From Effrenium voratum (lineage: Eukaryota; Sar; Dinophyceae; Suessiales; Symbiodiniaceae): DNA of 64,000 nt. The notes under the pieces are model-generated. The model ran no database searches, was not told the origin of the DNA, and saw only the letters and a list, made by a program, of their open reading frames with translations. Numbering within the stretch: position 1 is the first letter of the stretch; every line of letters begins with the position of its first letter. Positions 44,421 to 55,145 of this stretch are shown one piece after another. A program made the translations under genes and the position numbers. Where the stretch lies: assembly GCA_963377175.1 (NCBI GenBank), contig CAUJNA010001430.1:1-64000 (forward strand), read 5' to 3'.

Positions 44421-45133
44421 ATGGGAAGGGTGGGAAGGATGGGTGGGTGCTTGCTGAGCGCAGCTGGTGATGGCGAAGCTCTAGGATAACATCAAATAAG
44501 GGCCCCTCCCCCCCGGGAAACCGAAGGAAGGGGGCTCCAGCCTCAAAAAGCGACACCCCGCCCCAAAACAAAGCGGGGGCTTCCCCCCCCCCTCCACACG
44601 GTGTCGCCTGGCCCAAGCGACCATCAGGGAGTCCGGCTCAGCATCATCCTGCGAGCGAGGCGTGGGCGGGGGTGCGGCGGTGTGATAGAGACTGGGACCG
44701 CTTGTCCATGTGAAAGCTTTCTAAGTCCCAATTCTTGGCTGACCTTGGGTTTGGGTTTGGAGCTTGCGTTCTACCTCCCAGTTCTTTTCACTTTCTTAGA
44801 TTCCTCGGATCCCCTGCTAAAAGTGTTATAACTTTTCGTGGGTTGAATGGAAATCCCAACCACTAAACCCGACAAACAAGCCAATTTAAGGAACCGGACG
44901 TCTGGGAGCCGCCAAGGATTGAGGGTGTTCCCTATGCTCATCGTCGGCGTCTCCCCATCCGACCGCTGAGCTGCCGGCACTTTCCACGGGCGGCGGTTGG
45001 TGCATGTAGCACTGAAGGCAGGCACCGCTAGGCCTCGGAGCTGTCGGATTCTCTTCTTTGACACGGATTTGTTGTCTTTTTTTTAGAGGGACCCCGACCC
45101 CCCCCCCCAACCAAAAAGCAAGAAGAGAAGCAG
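44421..45133. other. No recognisable gene
   Basis: C- and G-runs are present at 44505-44600 and 45090-45110. A GC-rich patch at 44930-45040 is open in more than one frame on the minus strand (ACLQCYMHQPPPVESAGSSA), but splice borders could not be assigned. Confidence 0.4.
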
Positions 45134-45241
45134 CTTTTCAACTTCGGTTTCCCTTACCAACCACAAAGCCGCTACTGCAAAATCATCAAGAGCTCGCCGG
45201 GCTTCAAAGGCTCCGACTTTTGGGACCTAAACCACTTACCT
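45134..45241 (+). CDS. Candidate exon, aromatic-rich, unrecognised
   Basis: GAGAAGCAG/CTTTTC and CTTACCT/GTGAGC bound exactly 36 codons, phase 0 at both ends, with a stop just after the donor in the same frame. The product reads LFNFGFPYQPQSRYCKIIKS and then SPGFKGSDFWDLNHLP, rich in Phe, Tyr, Trp, Gly and Ser, as in a folded protein. About 30 bp further on, another frame reads LNRMKRVLHCAFIQSGCKFG. That could be a following exon, but its phase does not join directly. No family was recognised. Confidence 0.28.
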
Positions 45242-46370
45242 GTGAGCTGATGCTGATGCTCTCAGGGCTCAATCGCATGAAGCGCGTGCTCCACTGTGCG
45301 TTCATCCAAAGCGGCTGCAAGTTCGGTGGCCCGCAAGCGCGTTGCTTTGCTTCCCAAGAAATGCAGCTACATGACACCACAAGTGAGCAGGTATCCCAGC
45401 CTATGTGAGGTAGGCATCCAATGCATGTGGATAAACATTGATTTACTTCAGAAGGCGGTCAAGGCAAAGAACCGGCAGCCAAATGAAAAGCAAAGGAGAT
45501 TCAAAGCTGCTGCTGTCGAACCTTGGACGGTGAGTGGACATCCCATGTAAGGGAACCAATTAACAACACAAACACCTAAATCAGATCAGCCTCTTAACAA
45601 AATATGATTCCTCTGGCGAGGGCCCGGCAGCCGCGACAAGGGCTCCGCATCACCTGTGCGAACATGGTAGTGTTGACCGTTGACCCTACAGTTTTTGAGT
45701 CAAGGGTTGCCCTCTTGAAGCATTGCCCCTCAACATGGCAAAAAGCTGATGCTAAAACTGGTGAATACAGGACAAAGAGCCCCTGCGACATCAAAGCCAC
45801 AAAACGGGTGCATTTGGAGAGGGCGTCGAAGGCTAGGGGAACCCGGCAGATATCCGGACCCCTCGAAGCCAGGACATGGGTTCTCAATGAGCAACACATC
45901 TGCACAGTTCGGGTAAGACAGGCTGAGGACCCTGTTTGCTTTCCCTGCGGAATGCCCCGACACCGGAAAGCCAGCAAGACATCCAGCAACACCAACTTGA
46001 ATTGCAACCCTAAACCAACCGGACGCCCACCTCCCACAATAGCAGCCCTTTCCAATCCACCCTAACCCAGCCATAAAGGACATTGCTGTGCCCCGCCCCA
46101 GGTAGTGTGTGGTGCCTACTTTCCTGACCGATGCACCAATCTAAACCACCAATAATTGAGAGTTCCTGAACCTAGCAGCTGACCAAGTGACAAGACACTC
46201 AGGCCCTTCCAGCCCACTGCCAACGGTAACCCCCAAACAAGATCTGTTTCCACAACACGGAAGAGAATAAGCAGCGCTTGGGCCTGTTGAAAAAAAAATG
46301 GGGGGGGGGGGGGCAAAGCCAACATGGTCGCCTTGTTGAACTTCCCCAAGAAAAGGGTTGGGTTTCCTAC
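45242..46370. other. No recognisable gene
   Basis: Two 153-codon frames occupy nearly the same bases on opposite strands (45594-46065), and neither is recognisable. A run of about 15 G lies near 46297. Confidence 0.4.
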
Positions 46371-46750
46371 CCCGGAGCCTATCTGGGCTGAGACCCCAAA
46401 AAGTTCAGGTGATATCAAGTGCGAGCCCGGCTGCCTTGGGTGACGGGAGGTTCCAGGTTCAAGTCCTGTTGGCTCTACTTTTGTCTTCAAAGCCACAACA
46501 TAGGGCAACCCTGAAAAGACACACCCATTCACACAGCCCAAGCATGCAACACAAAAAAAAGTTCAGGTGATACCCCCAACAGCATGCGGTGCTCTTTTTA
46601 GTGCTCGCACCACGCCGCAGCCCTCGCAGAACCTCGTGGAACCCTCGTGGAACGCTGGTGGATCCCTCGTGGAACCTTACCTCAGGGCCGCCCGGACCAC
46701 CCCGGAGCCTAGGCTGAGACCCCAAAGCTTTCAGCTGTTGGGGAAAAACA
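46370..46750 (+). repeat. Local duplication of a GGAGCCT...CTGAGACCCC segment and CTCGTGGAACC words
   Basis: ACCCCGGAGCCTATCTGGGC plus TGAGACCCCAAAAAGTTCAG (46371-46410) is echoed by ACCCCGGAGCCTAGGCTGAG plus ACCCCAAAGCTTTCAG (46698-46735). AAAAGTTCAGGTGATA occurs at 46398 and 46557. Between them CTCGTGGAACC recurs four times (46630-46680). Confidence 0.65.
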
Positions 46751-47960
46751 AACAAGAACAAGCTCTTAGGCACCATAATAAAAGGGGCTCTCTCCCACCA
46801 TTCGCCCTGGCCTAGACGCCGACCGCGGAAGACAAAGTGCACTCGCCTTAGATGGCAGAAGAAGCCACTGCCACGGAGCCCAAATCTTGCCAGCACATCG
46901 GTCTTCAGCTTCATACTCACCTGCTTGCCGCCTCATGCGCCTTTTCAGATCGGGCCAAGGATGACCTCCCAAGACGACCGCAAAACAGGCTCCTCGATCT
47001 GGGTGTACAATACAAGAGATGATCAAACCAATTCTTGATTGGACCTGACGAGGTTTCCTTGGACACTGTTGAATGACTTTTTTTACCCTCAACCGAAAAA
47101 AATACACGAAGCCTTGGGCCGTTTGCTTTAGAGTCAACCATCTTAGGAACACCGGCTGCACCCAAAAAACCTCTGAGGTCGCGCGCACCGAGTGATTCTT
47201 GCTCTGAATCCAAGGCGTAAGACCCCGGCCAGCCAGAGGCATCAACCCCCAGGTACATGGGGTCCTGAGGCTCAATGGTTGAGGCACATCTCGGAGCTAA
47301 GTGGAAGCCCTGGTTTCTGAGTGATGCAAGTCCCGTCCCAAGTCTTTCAGTCAGAATTCAAACCACTTGAGGGGAAAATACCCCTCTCCTCCAAAATGGG
47401 AAGGGTTCTACTTGGATTCGGGGGCCAACATTAAGCTTCCTGCCTTCTGACTTCTAGATCTTGGGGCAAAGGTGTGAGTTCGGTATGGGATGAGGGATGT
47501 AGTTGAATCGACTTCGGCCGACCTTATTGCTTCAAGCGAGGTCTCTCAACACGCCCCTGTGGTGAAAGCCCCAAAGCCGGGGAGGGGACTTGTGAACTCG
47601 ATTGGAGCGTATCATGCTGGTGTCTAGGGATGCCATGACCAGCTGAGTTGTCGAACGTCTTGGCGCCAACTCCTTACTTCCGCGGGAACTACAGGCTCAC
47701 TTGTAGTTTCAGGAAAATGGTGCGGGAACTCCTGCTGTTGCTTCAAGCAGATGGGGCCAACGTCTAAATCGAGCACACCCAAACTCACTTTTCAGGGTTC
47801 CAACTTGTGTCACTTTGAGGCCAACACCTCAGGTGATTTTGAACGGATACCGGATACACAAAGGAAACAATCGTTTCAAGAGAAAACAGGGGGAATCCCC
47901 CCATTTGTGTATTGTTTTGAAGGGCAACTCAATGGACACCTATTTCTCAGAGTGGATGGC
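46751..47960. other. No recognisable feature
   Basis: Mixed-composition sequence. A 173-codon minus-strand frame (46766-47287) shows no domain, and no repeats beyond short words are seen. Confidence 0.45.
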
Positions 47961-48038
47961 CCAAGAAAACTGTCCAAGCTTTTCATTCACCACTAAAATG
48001 GTCTTTCCAAAAAGCATAAAGTCCAGAAACTCAGGTTT
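47961..48038 (+). repeat. Copy of dispersed family B
   Basis: CCAAGAAAACTGTCCAAGCT, TTTCATTCACCACTAAAATG and AAAGTCCAGAAACTCAGG follow the family consensus. Confidence 0.7.
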
Positions 48039-48717
48039 GCGTATTGCTTTGCAGGGGAAACCCAAGGGACACCATGTGTGACGAACATGCCACCAAGCTC
48101 CGACACGAGGCCTTGAGCTGCGCCAACGTTGCCGTGCTTTCCAACTGCACGTCCATGCGCCGCTCCACTCCTGGTTCATCAATTCATATCAATTCGTTTG
48201 GGGAATGAACCTGGGGATCCCCTGAGAAAGAAAACTCAACGGATGGTGCGTAAGCATCATTTCCTCCTTCTTTGAGCACCAAGAAATGTGCCTGACTGGT
48301 GGATTTTCATTCGGGGTGTCCTGTTTAAGAGGGGTTTCACACTTGGCCACAATCAATGAGGCAAGTGGACGCATCCGGGTCGACATGACCATCTTCAACA
48401 GGCCGCCTGTCCCACGTTCATGGTTGTTGGAAGGGTAGCAGCAGTTTGACACGGCTTGTCGTGACACTTGCGCATAAAAAAATGAATCCAGCAACATGAC
48501 ACATGTGCAGAAAAGTACCAGCTAGAGACCCTTAAGGCAGTTCCTAAGGAATTTTGATCCCGGATCGTGTGGGTTTGTAATGACCCATCGCTGACCCCAA
48601 GCAATGTATTTCACTCTAGCATTCAACTGCTGAGCAGTTGAAAATGCTTAAAGCAAACTGGGATGTGTTCTCTATTGACATGCCATCTATCATACCAGTC
48701 TGTGCTACACCTTTTAA
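48039..48717. other. No recognisable feature
   Basis: Unique-looking mixed sequence with open frames of at most about 100 codons. Confidence 0.45.
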
Positions 48718-48880
48718 GGCACACACCCACCCACCCACCCAACCAAGCACGCACGCACGCGCACGCACGCACGCGCGCGCCCGCGCCGCGCGCGCCCGCG
48801 CGCGCCCGCCCAGCCCGCACGCCCGCGCATGCGCGCGCCGCGCACCCCCACCCCCACCCACCAACACACACAGACACGCA
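48718..48880. repeat. CACC/CACG/CGCG microsatellite
   Basis: (ACCC)n, (ACGC)n and long CGCGCGCCCGCGC runs, then CCACCCCCACCC. The alternating part can adopt Z-DNA. The Ala/Arg/Gly-rich frames on both strands are artefacts. Confidence 0.9.
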
Positions 48881-49590
48881 CAAATCTGAACAAAGGAATC
48901 AGGAAACCGGGAACCTCCATCATGAGTGACATGAATGGCAAATCAAATGTCATTGAGGCTACTCTCATTTGTCCAGACAAAGCCAGACCCATCCTTCCAC
49001 CGCTTGCCTGAGCCATCTAGGATCTGCAAGCGAAGCTGCACCCTGAGTGCGATCTTTCTCGTGAGCGCCGCACCTCTTCAACATGATGCGTGATCGAGGA
49101 CACCTACCTTAGGCACAGCCCAAGTGCGCTGTGGATGACAAGGATGAAGAACTTCTGAAGAACCATATTCATCGGTGCCGAGCATCTGTGGTTCATCCCT
49201 TAGCCATGTGTGTCCCCCAAAATGTCGTTCATAAATTTTAACCCATATGGGTGTCTCTGTTTTCATAGTACCCCCCCCAAATGGGTTTTGTTTTGGTTTC
49301 CCTTTATAGCCACAAGAAAGGGGCACCCTCCACAACACCTCCAAATTCAACCTCAAGGAATAGCTCCAAGTCAACTCAAGACGATTTGAGAAGCCTTCAG
49401 CAAGGAACAGATTGGTTGAAGGAGCAGCTTGGTTCAAGGGGCAGCTTCTTTTGGTTCCTCGGGTTTGGAGTATCCGTAGACCTCAAATGGGTGTGGTCAA
49501 AAATAGGGGACCCTTCCATGGAGGCCGCTCTTCAATGGGGTTTCAGGGTACAACACCTCGCTTCCGAACCCGAATGGATTGGCAAACAAA
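48881..49590. other. No recognisable feature
   Basis: Mixed sequence. A 120-codon plus frame and a 119-codon minus frame partly overlap around 49281-49437, with no recognisable domain. Confidence 0.45.
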
Positions 49591-49660
49591 AACAAGCCCA
49601 AACTGCTTGCTTACCACTAAAATGGGAGTCTTTCAAAGTTTGAAGCCCAGGAACTTAAGA
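49591..49660 (+). repeat. Copy of dispersed family B
   Basis: AACAAGCCCAAACTGCTTGC, TTACCACTAAAATGGGAGTC and TGAAGCCCAGGAACTTAAG follow the family consensus. Confidence 0.7.
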
Positions 49661-50274
49661 CACTAGAACAAATTCCCCCACCCTTGCTATTCGGTCATTG
49701 TTTAAAGGTTCCCAAAGAGCTACACGTTTGGCTGGAATCCTGTAGCATCGGCTTATCTTCACAAATTCTGCAACACGTCAAACATCAAATTGGTGATTCA
49801 TATTGCCCCTGGTAACCTGACAGAAGTCCTGTACTTTCTTACTCACGGATCTCACCTCTCTGTGATCTCATTCCGCAATATGTGCCCGGCTGGCTCGCTG
49901 GCTCCTGCCATTCAAGCAGCCCACGGAATCGTGGATTGGCCACAAGTCCAAACTGGAACTGTTTGCCAGTAAGCTTGTCTTGGGAATGTGAGACAAAAAT
50001 CGGGGGACACCTGGGACCCTTGTCTTCCCAAGACATATAGGGTATGTGAGTCTAAATAGGGGGACCCCCAGGACGCCCCCAGCAAATGCTTTGAAATACG
50101 GTAGGTGGATGCGCTCAATATTGTGGTTCACTTGCAACACTTTAGAATCCAGTCTTGCTGTTGTGAACTGAGCCGGGCTCCGCCTCCTGCTCCTGCTCCA
50201 AGTGCCTGGCGGCCGGACGCTCCGCGCCCCTCTGGGTATGGACGTTGCGCTCTACTAGAAATGGTCAAATCCCA
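49661..50274. other. No recognisable gene
   Basis: Mixed sequence with a GC-rich patch (50165-50240) that is open in several frames on both strands, so no exon is called. Confidence 0.4.
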
Positions 50275-50490
50275 AACTAAAACCAATCAGATCACTCCTA
50301 GAAACCAGTCAAGTTCTCACCTAGACACTAGACAAATCCCCTCCAAAAACAGGTCCAGCCAAATCCCCTTTCAACGCCCAGAAGCCAGTCAAATCCCCTC
50401 TCAAAGCCGGTCCAACTCCGATCAAATCCTCCTAGAATCCGGCAACATTCCCCCTAGAAACAAGTCAAATTTCCTAGAAATTTGCGCCTT
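50275..50490 (+). repeat. Degenerate CAAATCCCCTC repeat
   Basis: CAAATCCCCTCCAAAAACAG, CAAATCCCCTTTCAACGCCC, CAAATCCCCTCTCAAAGCCG, CAAATCCTCCTAGAATCCGG and CAAATTTCCTAGAAATTTGC recur with spacing of roughly 30-45 bp. Confidence 0.65.
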
Positions 50491-51160
50491 CCCTTGGCCC
50501 AAGCCCACGCGCGGACATGCGCTCACAACAAACACAACACTTCAAGGCAAACTAAAACACAGTATGTACCTGAAAGCCAGCCTCCATCAGCCACCATTGT
50601 CCCAGCGTCCTTCAGCAAGCCAGTCAGGAGTAAAACAACTAACTTGGAATCAAACCACCGGCGCCCCGATGTTGCTGTTTCTGTATCCTTTTCCCAGCTC
50701 AGACGATATCCACCCAAAGCCAAGCCAGCATAGTGTGAGCTAACAGCTTGGTCCAATCCCATCCTAACTCGAGAAAAGCCTCGAGATGCCATCCCAAGCA
50801 CAAATCCAGGACATGGGCTTGCAGTAGTCGAACTTTGGCAGGTAGGGGTGGATTGGCTCTCGAACGGGTCGCAAACGAATCCCAAGGGTCCAGATATTTG
50901 AAGGCCTGAGGGCCCTTATGAAGTTTGTTGCGGTGCTGATGGCACGCTCCCCTGCCTCTCTTCCGCCATGGCTAGGGAGGCAAAGGGCTGAACAAAAGAA
51001 CACCTGAGAGATAGCTGTCACTTGGGCAGAACCGGAGCACAACACGTGGAATCTGCTTGAGGCTTCAGATTTCAAAAGTGCGTACAAACCATGATACCAT
51101 GACATGTCTGCTCGTCTGTTGCTTGCTGCCCGATGTCCATATGCTCACTTCCTTTGTGGA
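50491..51160. other. No recognisable feature
   Basis: Mixed sequence with conflicting open frames of 80-120 codons on the two strands. Confidence 0.45.
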
Positions 51161-51250
51161 GTGGCCAAAAAAGTTCAAACTGTCTGTTTACCACTAAAAT
51201 GGTGGTTTTCCCAAAACTTTGAAGTCCAGGGACTCAGGGAGTGAGTAGTT
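51161..51250 (+). repeat. Most complete copy of dispersed family B
   Basis: GTGGCCAAAAAAGTTCAAAC, TGTCTGTTTACCACTAAAAT, GGTGGTTTTCCCAAAACTTT and GAAGTCCAGGGACTCAGGGA plus GTGAGTAG give the full consensus seen in pieces at the other five sites. Confidence 0.75.
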
Positions 51251-51400
51251 TTCAGGGTTTGCATAGAACAACTGCTTTGAGTTGGGTTGTCGTCTCGAGC
51301 AGCGGTGGCCGAAAGCGCAGGTAGAGCAGCAGAAGCCACAAGGAGGCTTATGCAATATTGACCATGATCAATACCTTCCCCGCCCGAAGGCAAAAAACAT

Positions 51401-51731
51401 ACACAAACAGAGGTGACGAGGCGACTCAGGACTTAAACCCCAAGAATTCCCTTGGCATCTTGTATGGATTTAGGATCTGTTGAAGGGAATTGCGCATTTG
51501 CAGTCCAGAAGTATAAGGCACCAAGGGACCAAGAGGGTTGAAGCAAGACTGTAGTGAAACGACGAAAACACAAACAGAGGTGACGAGGCGACTCAGGACT
51601 TAAACCCCAAGAATTCCCTTGGCATCTTGTATGGATTTAGGATCTGTTGAAGGGAATTGCGCATTTGCAGTCCAGAAGTATAAGGCACCAAGGGACCAAG
51701 AGGGTTGAAGCAAGACTGTAGTGAAACGACG
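51401..51731 (+). repeat. Perfect tandem duplication, 164 bp per copy (offset 167 bp)
   Basis: The segment beginning ACACAAACAGAGGTGACGAG at 51401 and ending GTGAAACGACG at 51564 recurs at 51568-51731 with no difference seen on reading. Three A-rich bases separate the copies. The identity implies a very recent event or an assembly duplication. Confidence 0.95.
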
Positions 51732-51912
51732 CAAAGTTTGTCAGAATGAAGCTGATGACCACCCCTGACTTGCCATCATCAGGGTTCACCTTCCGAAACC
51801 TTAGCATTCAGATCAGTTCAAGTAGGATGGTTGATCGATGTCATGCCTCTTGGTACGCACAGCTCACATTTTGCATCCTGCTCCCCATGTCTCTCCCCCA
51901 TGGGGCTTGCAG

Positions 51913-52074
51913 GATCCCATCCCCGATCCGCCACGAGCGGCTCAGCCCCTTCTGGCCAGAAAACGTGGCCCACTGCCCCTTTGTGGCCCACTTGGCGCGG
52001 CCCCCGCGCGAAGAAGCTTCCCTCTTGCTGCAGAAGCCGTGCATGGAAACAAGAAAGCACCCGACATCTTTGAA
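51913..52074 (+). CDS. Candidate exon, unrecognised
   Basis: A pyrimidine-rich acceptor (CTCCCCATGTCTCTCCCCCA then TGGGGCTTGCAG) precedes a GC-rich stretch that ends at a possible GAA/GTGGAG donor. It reads IPSPIRHERLSPFWPENVAH, then CPFVAHLARPPREEASLLLQ and KPCMETRK. Two minus-strand frames and a second plus frame are also open here, so the strand and frame are supported mainly by the acceptor and by the plausible composition. No family was recognised. Confidence 0.22.
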
Positions 52075-52240
52075 GTGGAGACCTCCCTGCTTTATTTCGC
52101 TACTTCCCTAGCAATATTGAGAACATCGCTTTGACACGCAACGGCATCTCTCCATGCATCAATGGGTTCTTCTCTCAGCTGGATACATACCTGGCCAATC
52201 CAAGGCAACTAGAACCAGACTTGCTGCAAAATTGGGGAAC

Positions 52241-52367
52241 CTGTGGATGGACGAAATCCGATTGTACCACCTAAGAAACCATGGTTGAAGCCATTGTTTA
52301 TCGGTATTTACAAGGGAATCAACATTCCAGGGTTTCTTAGGTGGTGCAGGATTTCGTCCATCCACAG
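52241..52367. mobile_element. Best-preserved MITE of the GGATGGACGAAAT family
   Basis: The left end CTGTGGATGGACGAAATCCG, continuing ATTGTACCACCTAAGAAACC, is matched by the right end GGTTTCTTAGGTGGTGCAGG and ATTTCGTCCATCCACAG. This gives terminal inverted repeats of about 38 bp with few mismatches in a 127-bp element. The interior is ATGGTTGAAGCCATTGTTTA, TCGGTATTTACAAGGGAATC. No coding capacity. A clear target-site duplication was not identified. Confidence 0.88.
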
Positions 52368-52599
52368 TATGATATGGTGATACTTTCAGTCAGGAACACC
52401 ATCTGCAAAAAAAAACACGAACTTGGCCACTGCTTTCCCTGTGGATACACAATCATATTAACATAATTTTCATGCCGAGGCGTGTATGTGTCATGTCACA
52501 TGTCTCGATGCAGGCGGCCGATGAATCAGGATAGCAGGTCCGACCAATCCACGTAGCCGAGGATCCTTGAAATACGCTTATGACATTTTTGCAGCCACA

Positions 52600-52870
52600 C
52601 ACCGAGGTGTCTTCTTGTGTTTTTTTTGTTAATCATCGATTTCATTATCCTCAACACTATCCTTTTTTTTAAATCCTCATCGGTTGTCATTATCCTCCAG
52701 GTTATCATGTTCTTATCCTCATGGTTTTTCATTATCCTCAAGATTATCACTGCTTTTCCTCGTCGTGTTTCATGATCTTCCTCGCTTGCCTGCCTGCCTG
52801 CCTGCTCGCTTGCTTTGCTTTGATTTGCTGGGCTTGGCTTTGCTTGCTTTGCTTTGCGAGTGTAGTGCGT
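52600..52870 (+). repeat. Degenerate TTATCCTCA repeat and CCTG/TTGCTT microsatellites
   Basis: CATTATCCTCAACACTATCC, CATTATCCTCCAGGTTATCA, CTTATCCTCATGGTTTTTCA and CATTATCCTCAAGATTATCA recur in 52640-52750. They are followed by CCTGCCTGCCTGCCTG and TTGCTTTGCTTTGA words. Confidence 0.75.
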
Positions 52871-53039
52871 ATGTCCGATATATGCAAGAAACTGAGCAGA
52901 TGGAACAGCTTTTGTGGAGCGTGTCTGCCGGTGGCTGTGTTGAAGCTCGTTTCAAATCGTGTTCCAGAACAGGGGAGGAAAATAGGGAGGATGATTTTTG
53001 GAAGGTTGATGTCAGGTAATTTGTTGGATGATTTATTGA

Positions 53040-53660
53040 AGATGGATTCCGGTCAGGATGATTTTTCGAAGATTTTTCGAAGATTGTTCGATTATTTTTT
53101 GAAAAAAAAAACAACAGGGGGGTTTTGCAACTTTTTGCATTGTTTTCTGACCACTGTGAAGGGGGTTTGGTCCTGAAAATGTGGGTTGGGGATGATGTTC
53201 GATTATTTTTCGAAGATTGTTCGATGAATTTTTGAAAGAAAAAAACAACAACAGGGGGGTTTTGCAACCGTTTGCTTTGTTTTCTGACCACTGTGAAGGG
53301 GGTTTGGTCCAGAAAATGTGGGTTGGGGATGATTTTCGAATATTTTTCGAAGATTGTTCGATGATTTGTTGAAAAAAAACAACAGGGGGTTGTGCAACCG
53401 TTTGCTTTGTTTTCTGACCACTGTGAAGGGGGTTTGGTCCAGAATATGTGGGTTGGGGATGATGTTCGAATATTTTTCGAAGATTGTTCGATGATTTTTT
53501 GAAAAACAACAGGGGGGGTTTGCAACTTTTTGCTTTGCTTTCTGACCACTGTGAAGGGGGGTTGGTCCAGAAAATGTGGGTTGGGCATGATTGTGGAAGA
53601 TGTTTCGAAGATTGTTCGATGTTTTTTTTTTTTTTTAAACAGCAGGGGGGTTTTGCACTT
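53040..53660. repeat. ~130-bp tandem repeat, about five copies
   Basis: Each unit contains TTTTTCGAAGATTGTTCGAT, an A-run, CAACAGGGGGGTTTTGCAAC, and CTGACCACTGTGAAGGGGGT with TGGTCCAGAAAATGTGGGTT. The ACCACTG anchor lies at 53150, 53287, 53417 and 53545, spacing 137, 130 and 128 bp, with A-run length the main variable. The long minus-strand frames (272 and 359 codons) that cross it change peptide from copy to copy and are not convincing genes. Confidence 0.95.
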
Positions 53661-53689
53661 TTCCTGTCATTCTCAGGAGTGGGGCAGGC

Positions 53690-53985
53690 ATCCGGGCTCA
53701 GGAAGAAAGATGACAGAGGGGAGAATGGAAAGGGGCGAGGACGGGGAAAGAAATGAAAGGAAAGGAAGGGGAAGAGTGAAAAGGGAAAGAAGGAAAAGGA
53801 CGGGGCAAACAGAACGGGAGAGGACAAGGAAGAGAAAAACGAGAAAGGAGATGGAAAATGGAAACAAGAAGAGGGAAATTTAAAGGGCAAGGAACGGGAA
53901 GGAAAGGAAACTGGAAACGCAAAGAATAGAAGCGATGTGGAGGAGGGATGAGGGAGGAGGGAGAGGATGATTTTTCGATGATATT
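53690..53985. repeat. Purine-rich GGAAAG/GGGAA tract
   Basis: The plus strand is almost all purine, with GGAAAGGAAAGGAAGGGGAA-like words and no regular unit. Confidence 0.8.
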
Positions 53986-55080
53986 TTTTGCAGAGGATGA
54001 TTGTAGGATTATTTTTGGACCGGTTTGAGGATAGCCAAATCGATGATTTTTTGAAAGAAATAAATATTTCAAGATTTCCAGTCTCTGGCTGGCTAAAAAA
54101 AAACATAAACAAATACGCTTTCCATCATCAGGAAAGGCCCACAGCTATGAAAGGCAGGATGCTCACACAGGACAGTCACTGCTCAACGACCATAATTTCT
54201 GGGCACTTAAGGTGCATAGCATTGGGTGCTGTCCATGTCCACGTCACCTCAGAAAGCGGATCGCGGGTTGGAGCAACCCATCAAGGTTAAAGTGGATGAT
54301 GCCCTGGACATGATCTTCTCATTGGGGACGCAATAAACGATTGTTCCTGTTCTCCTGTTCAACAATTCGATGCAGCAAAGGCGCCCTAATAGTACAAGCC
54401 CCCATATTGGTGTCTTTTCAGGAAGGTAGCTTTTGGCGGTTATCAAGTTATTTTGAACGAATCCAAAGGGCACCACCTTTGTCGGGGGCTTCCTCATTCA
54501 GAGACGAACCCTATTATTTGGGAGACATAATATGGGTACGAAACCATCACGTATCCAGTGTATGGATTCGACTCAATCAACATGACATGGATGATGGCCG
54601 CTCGTAACCGAAAAGACACTGGATCTGGATAAACTGCTTGAGATTCCGGCCAGGACTGCTTGGGACCTGTGGCATGTTGACATCGTTTTCCATGAGGTCA
54701 GTACAGTGACTCCAGCCATGTTGAAATTGAAGGCCTTCAAGAGTGGCGCGATGTCGCTTCATGTTGGGCGCGTGACGCCAATTTATCCGCCACAATATGT
54801 GATTCATGCTCAAGTTGGATCACCCCTCATTTGCTGAAGCCCGTTCTCAAAGCACATCACGGAACATGTCCATCCTGTGTGTGTGCATACATATATATAT
54901 ATATATATCTATGTACAAGTTGCAGCTTCGTCAAAAAGGTGGGCCCTCCAAAGTGAAGGAGTCCCACTAGCATGGAACCGGCAACCGACTGCTCAGATTT
55001 GCTTCAGACGACTTTGTGCATTGGGCTTTAAAACAAAATCCCTATCATAAATGATCTTTTGGAAAAATCATGACCCTGAC
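53986..55080. other. No recognisable gene; TA microsatellite near 54892
   Basis: Mixed sequence with open frames up to 100 codons. No domain or RNA gene was recognised. Confidence 0.45.
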
Positions 55081-55145
55081 CAACTTAAACCAGTGGCACC
55101 CATCTATATGTCTAACCAAACAAACCGATCAATATCTACATGTAT
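55081..55145 (+). repeat. Copy of dispersed family C
   Basis: CAACTTAAACCAGTGGCACC, CATCTATATGTCTAACCAAA and CAAACCGATCAATATC follow the consensus shared with 32716 and 34390. Confidence 0.65.

Noticed and set aside
46430..46480. tRNA-like GGTTCAAGTCC box
   Set aside because: The T-arm-like word is present, but there is no matching 5' acceptor strand, D-arm or anticodon arm about 70 bp upstream.
52770..54112. Minus-strand frames of 272 and 359 codons
   Set aside because: They run through the ~130-bp tandem repeat and a purine tract. Unit length varies (128-137 bp), so the frame is not conserved between copies.
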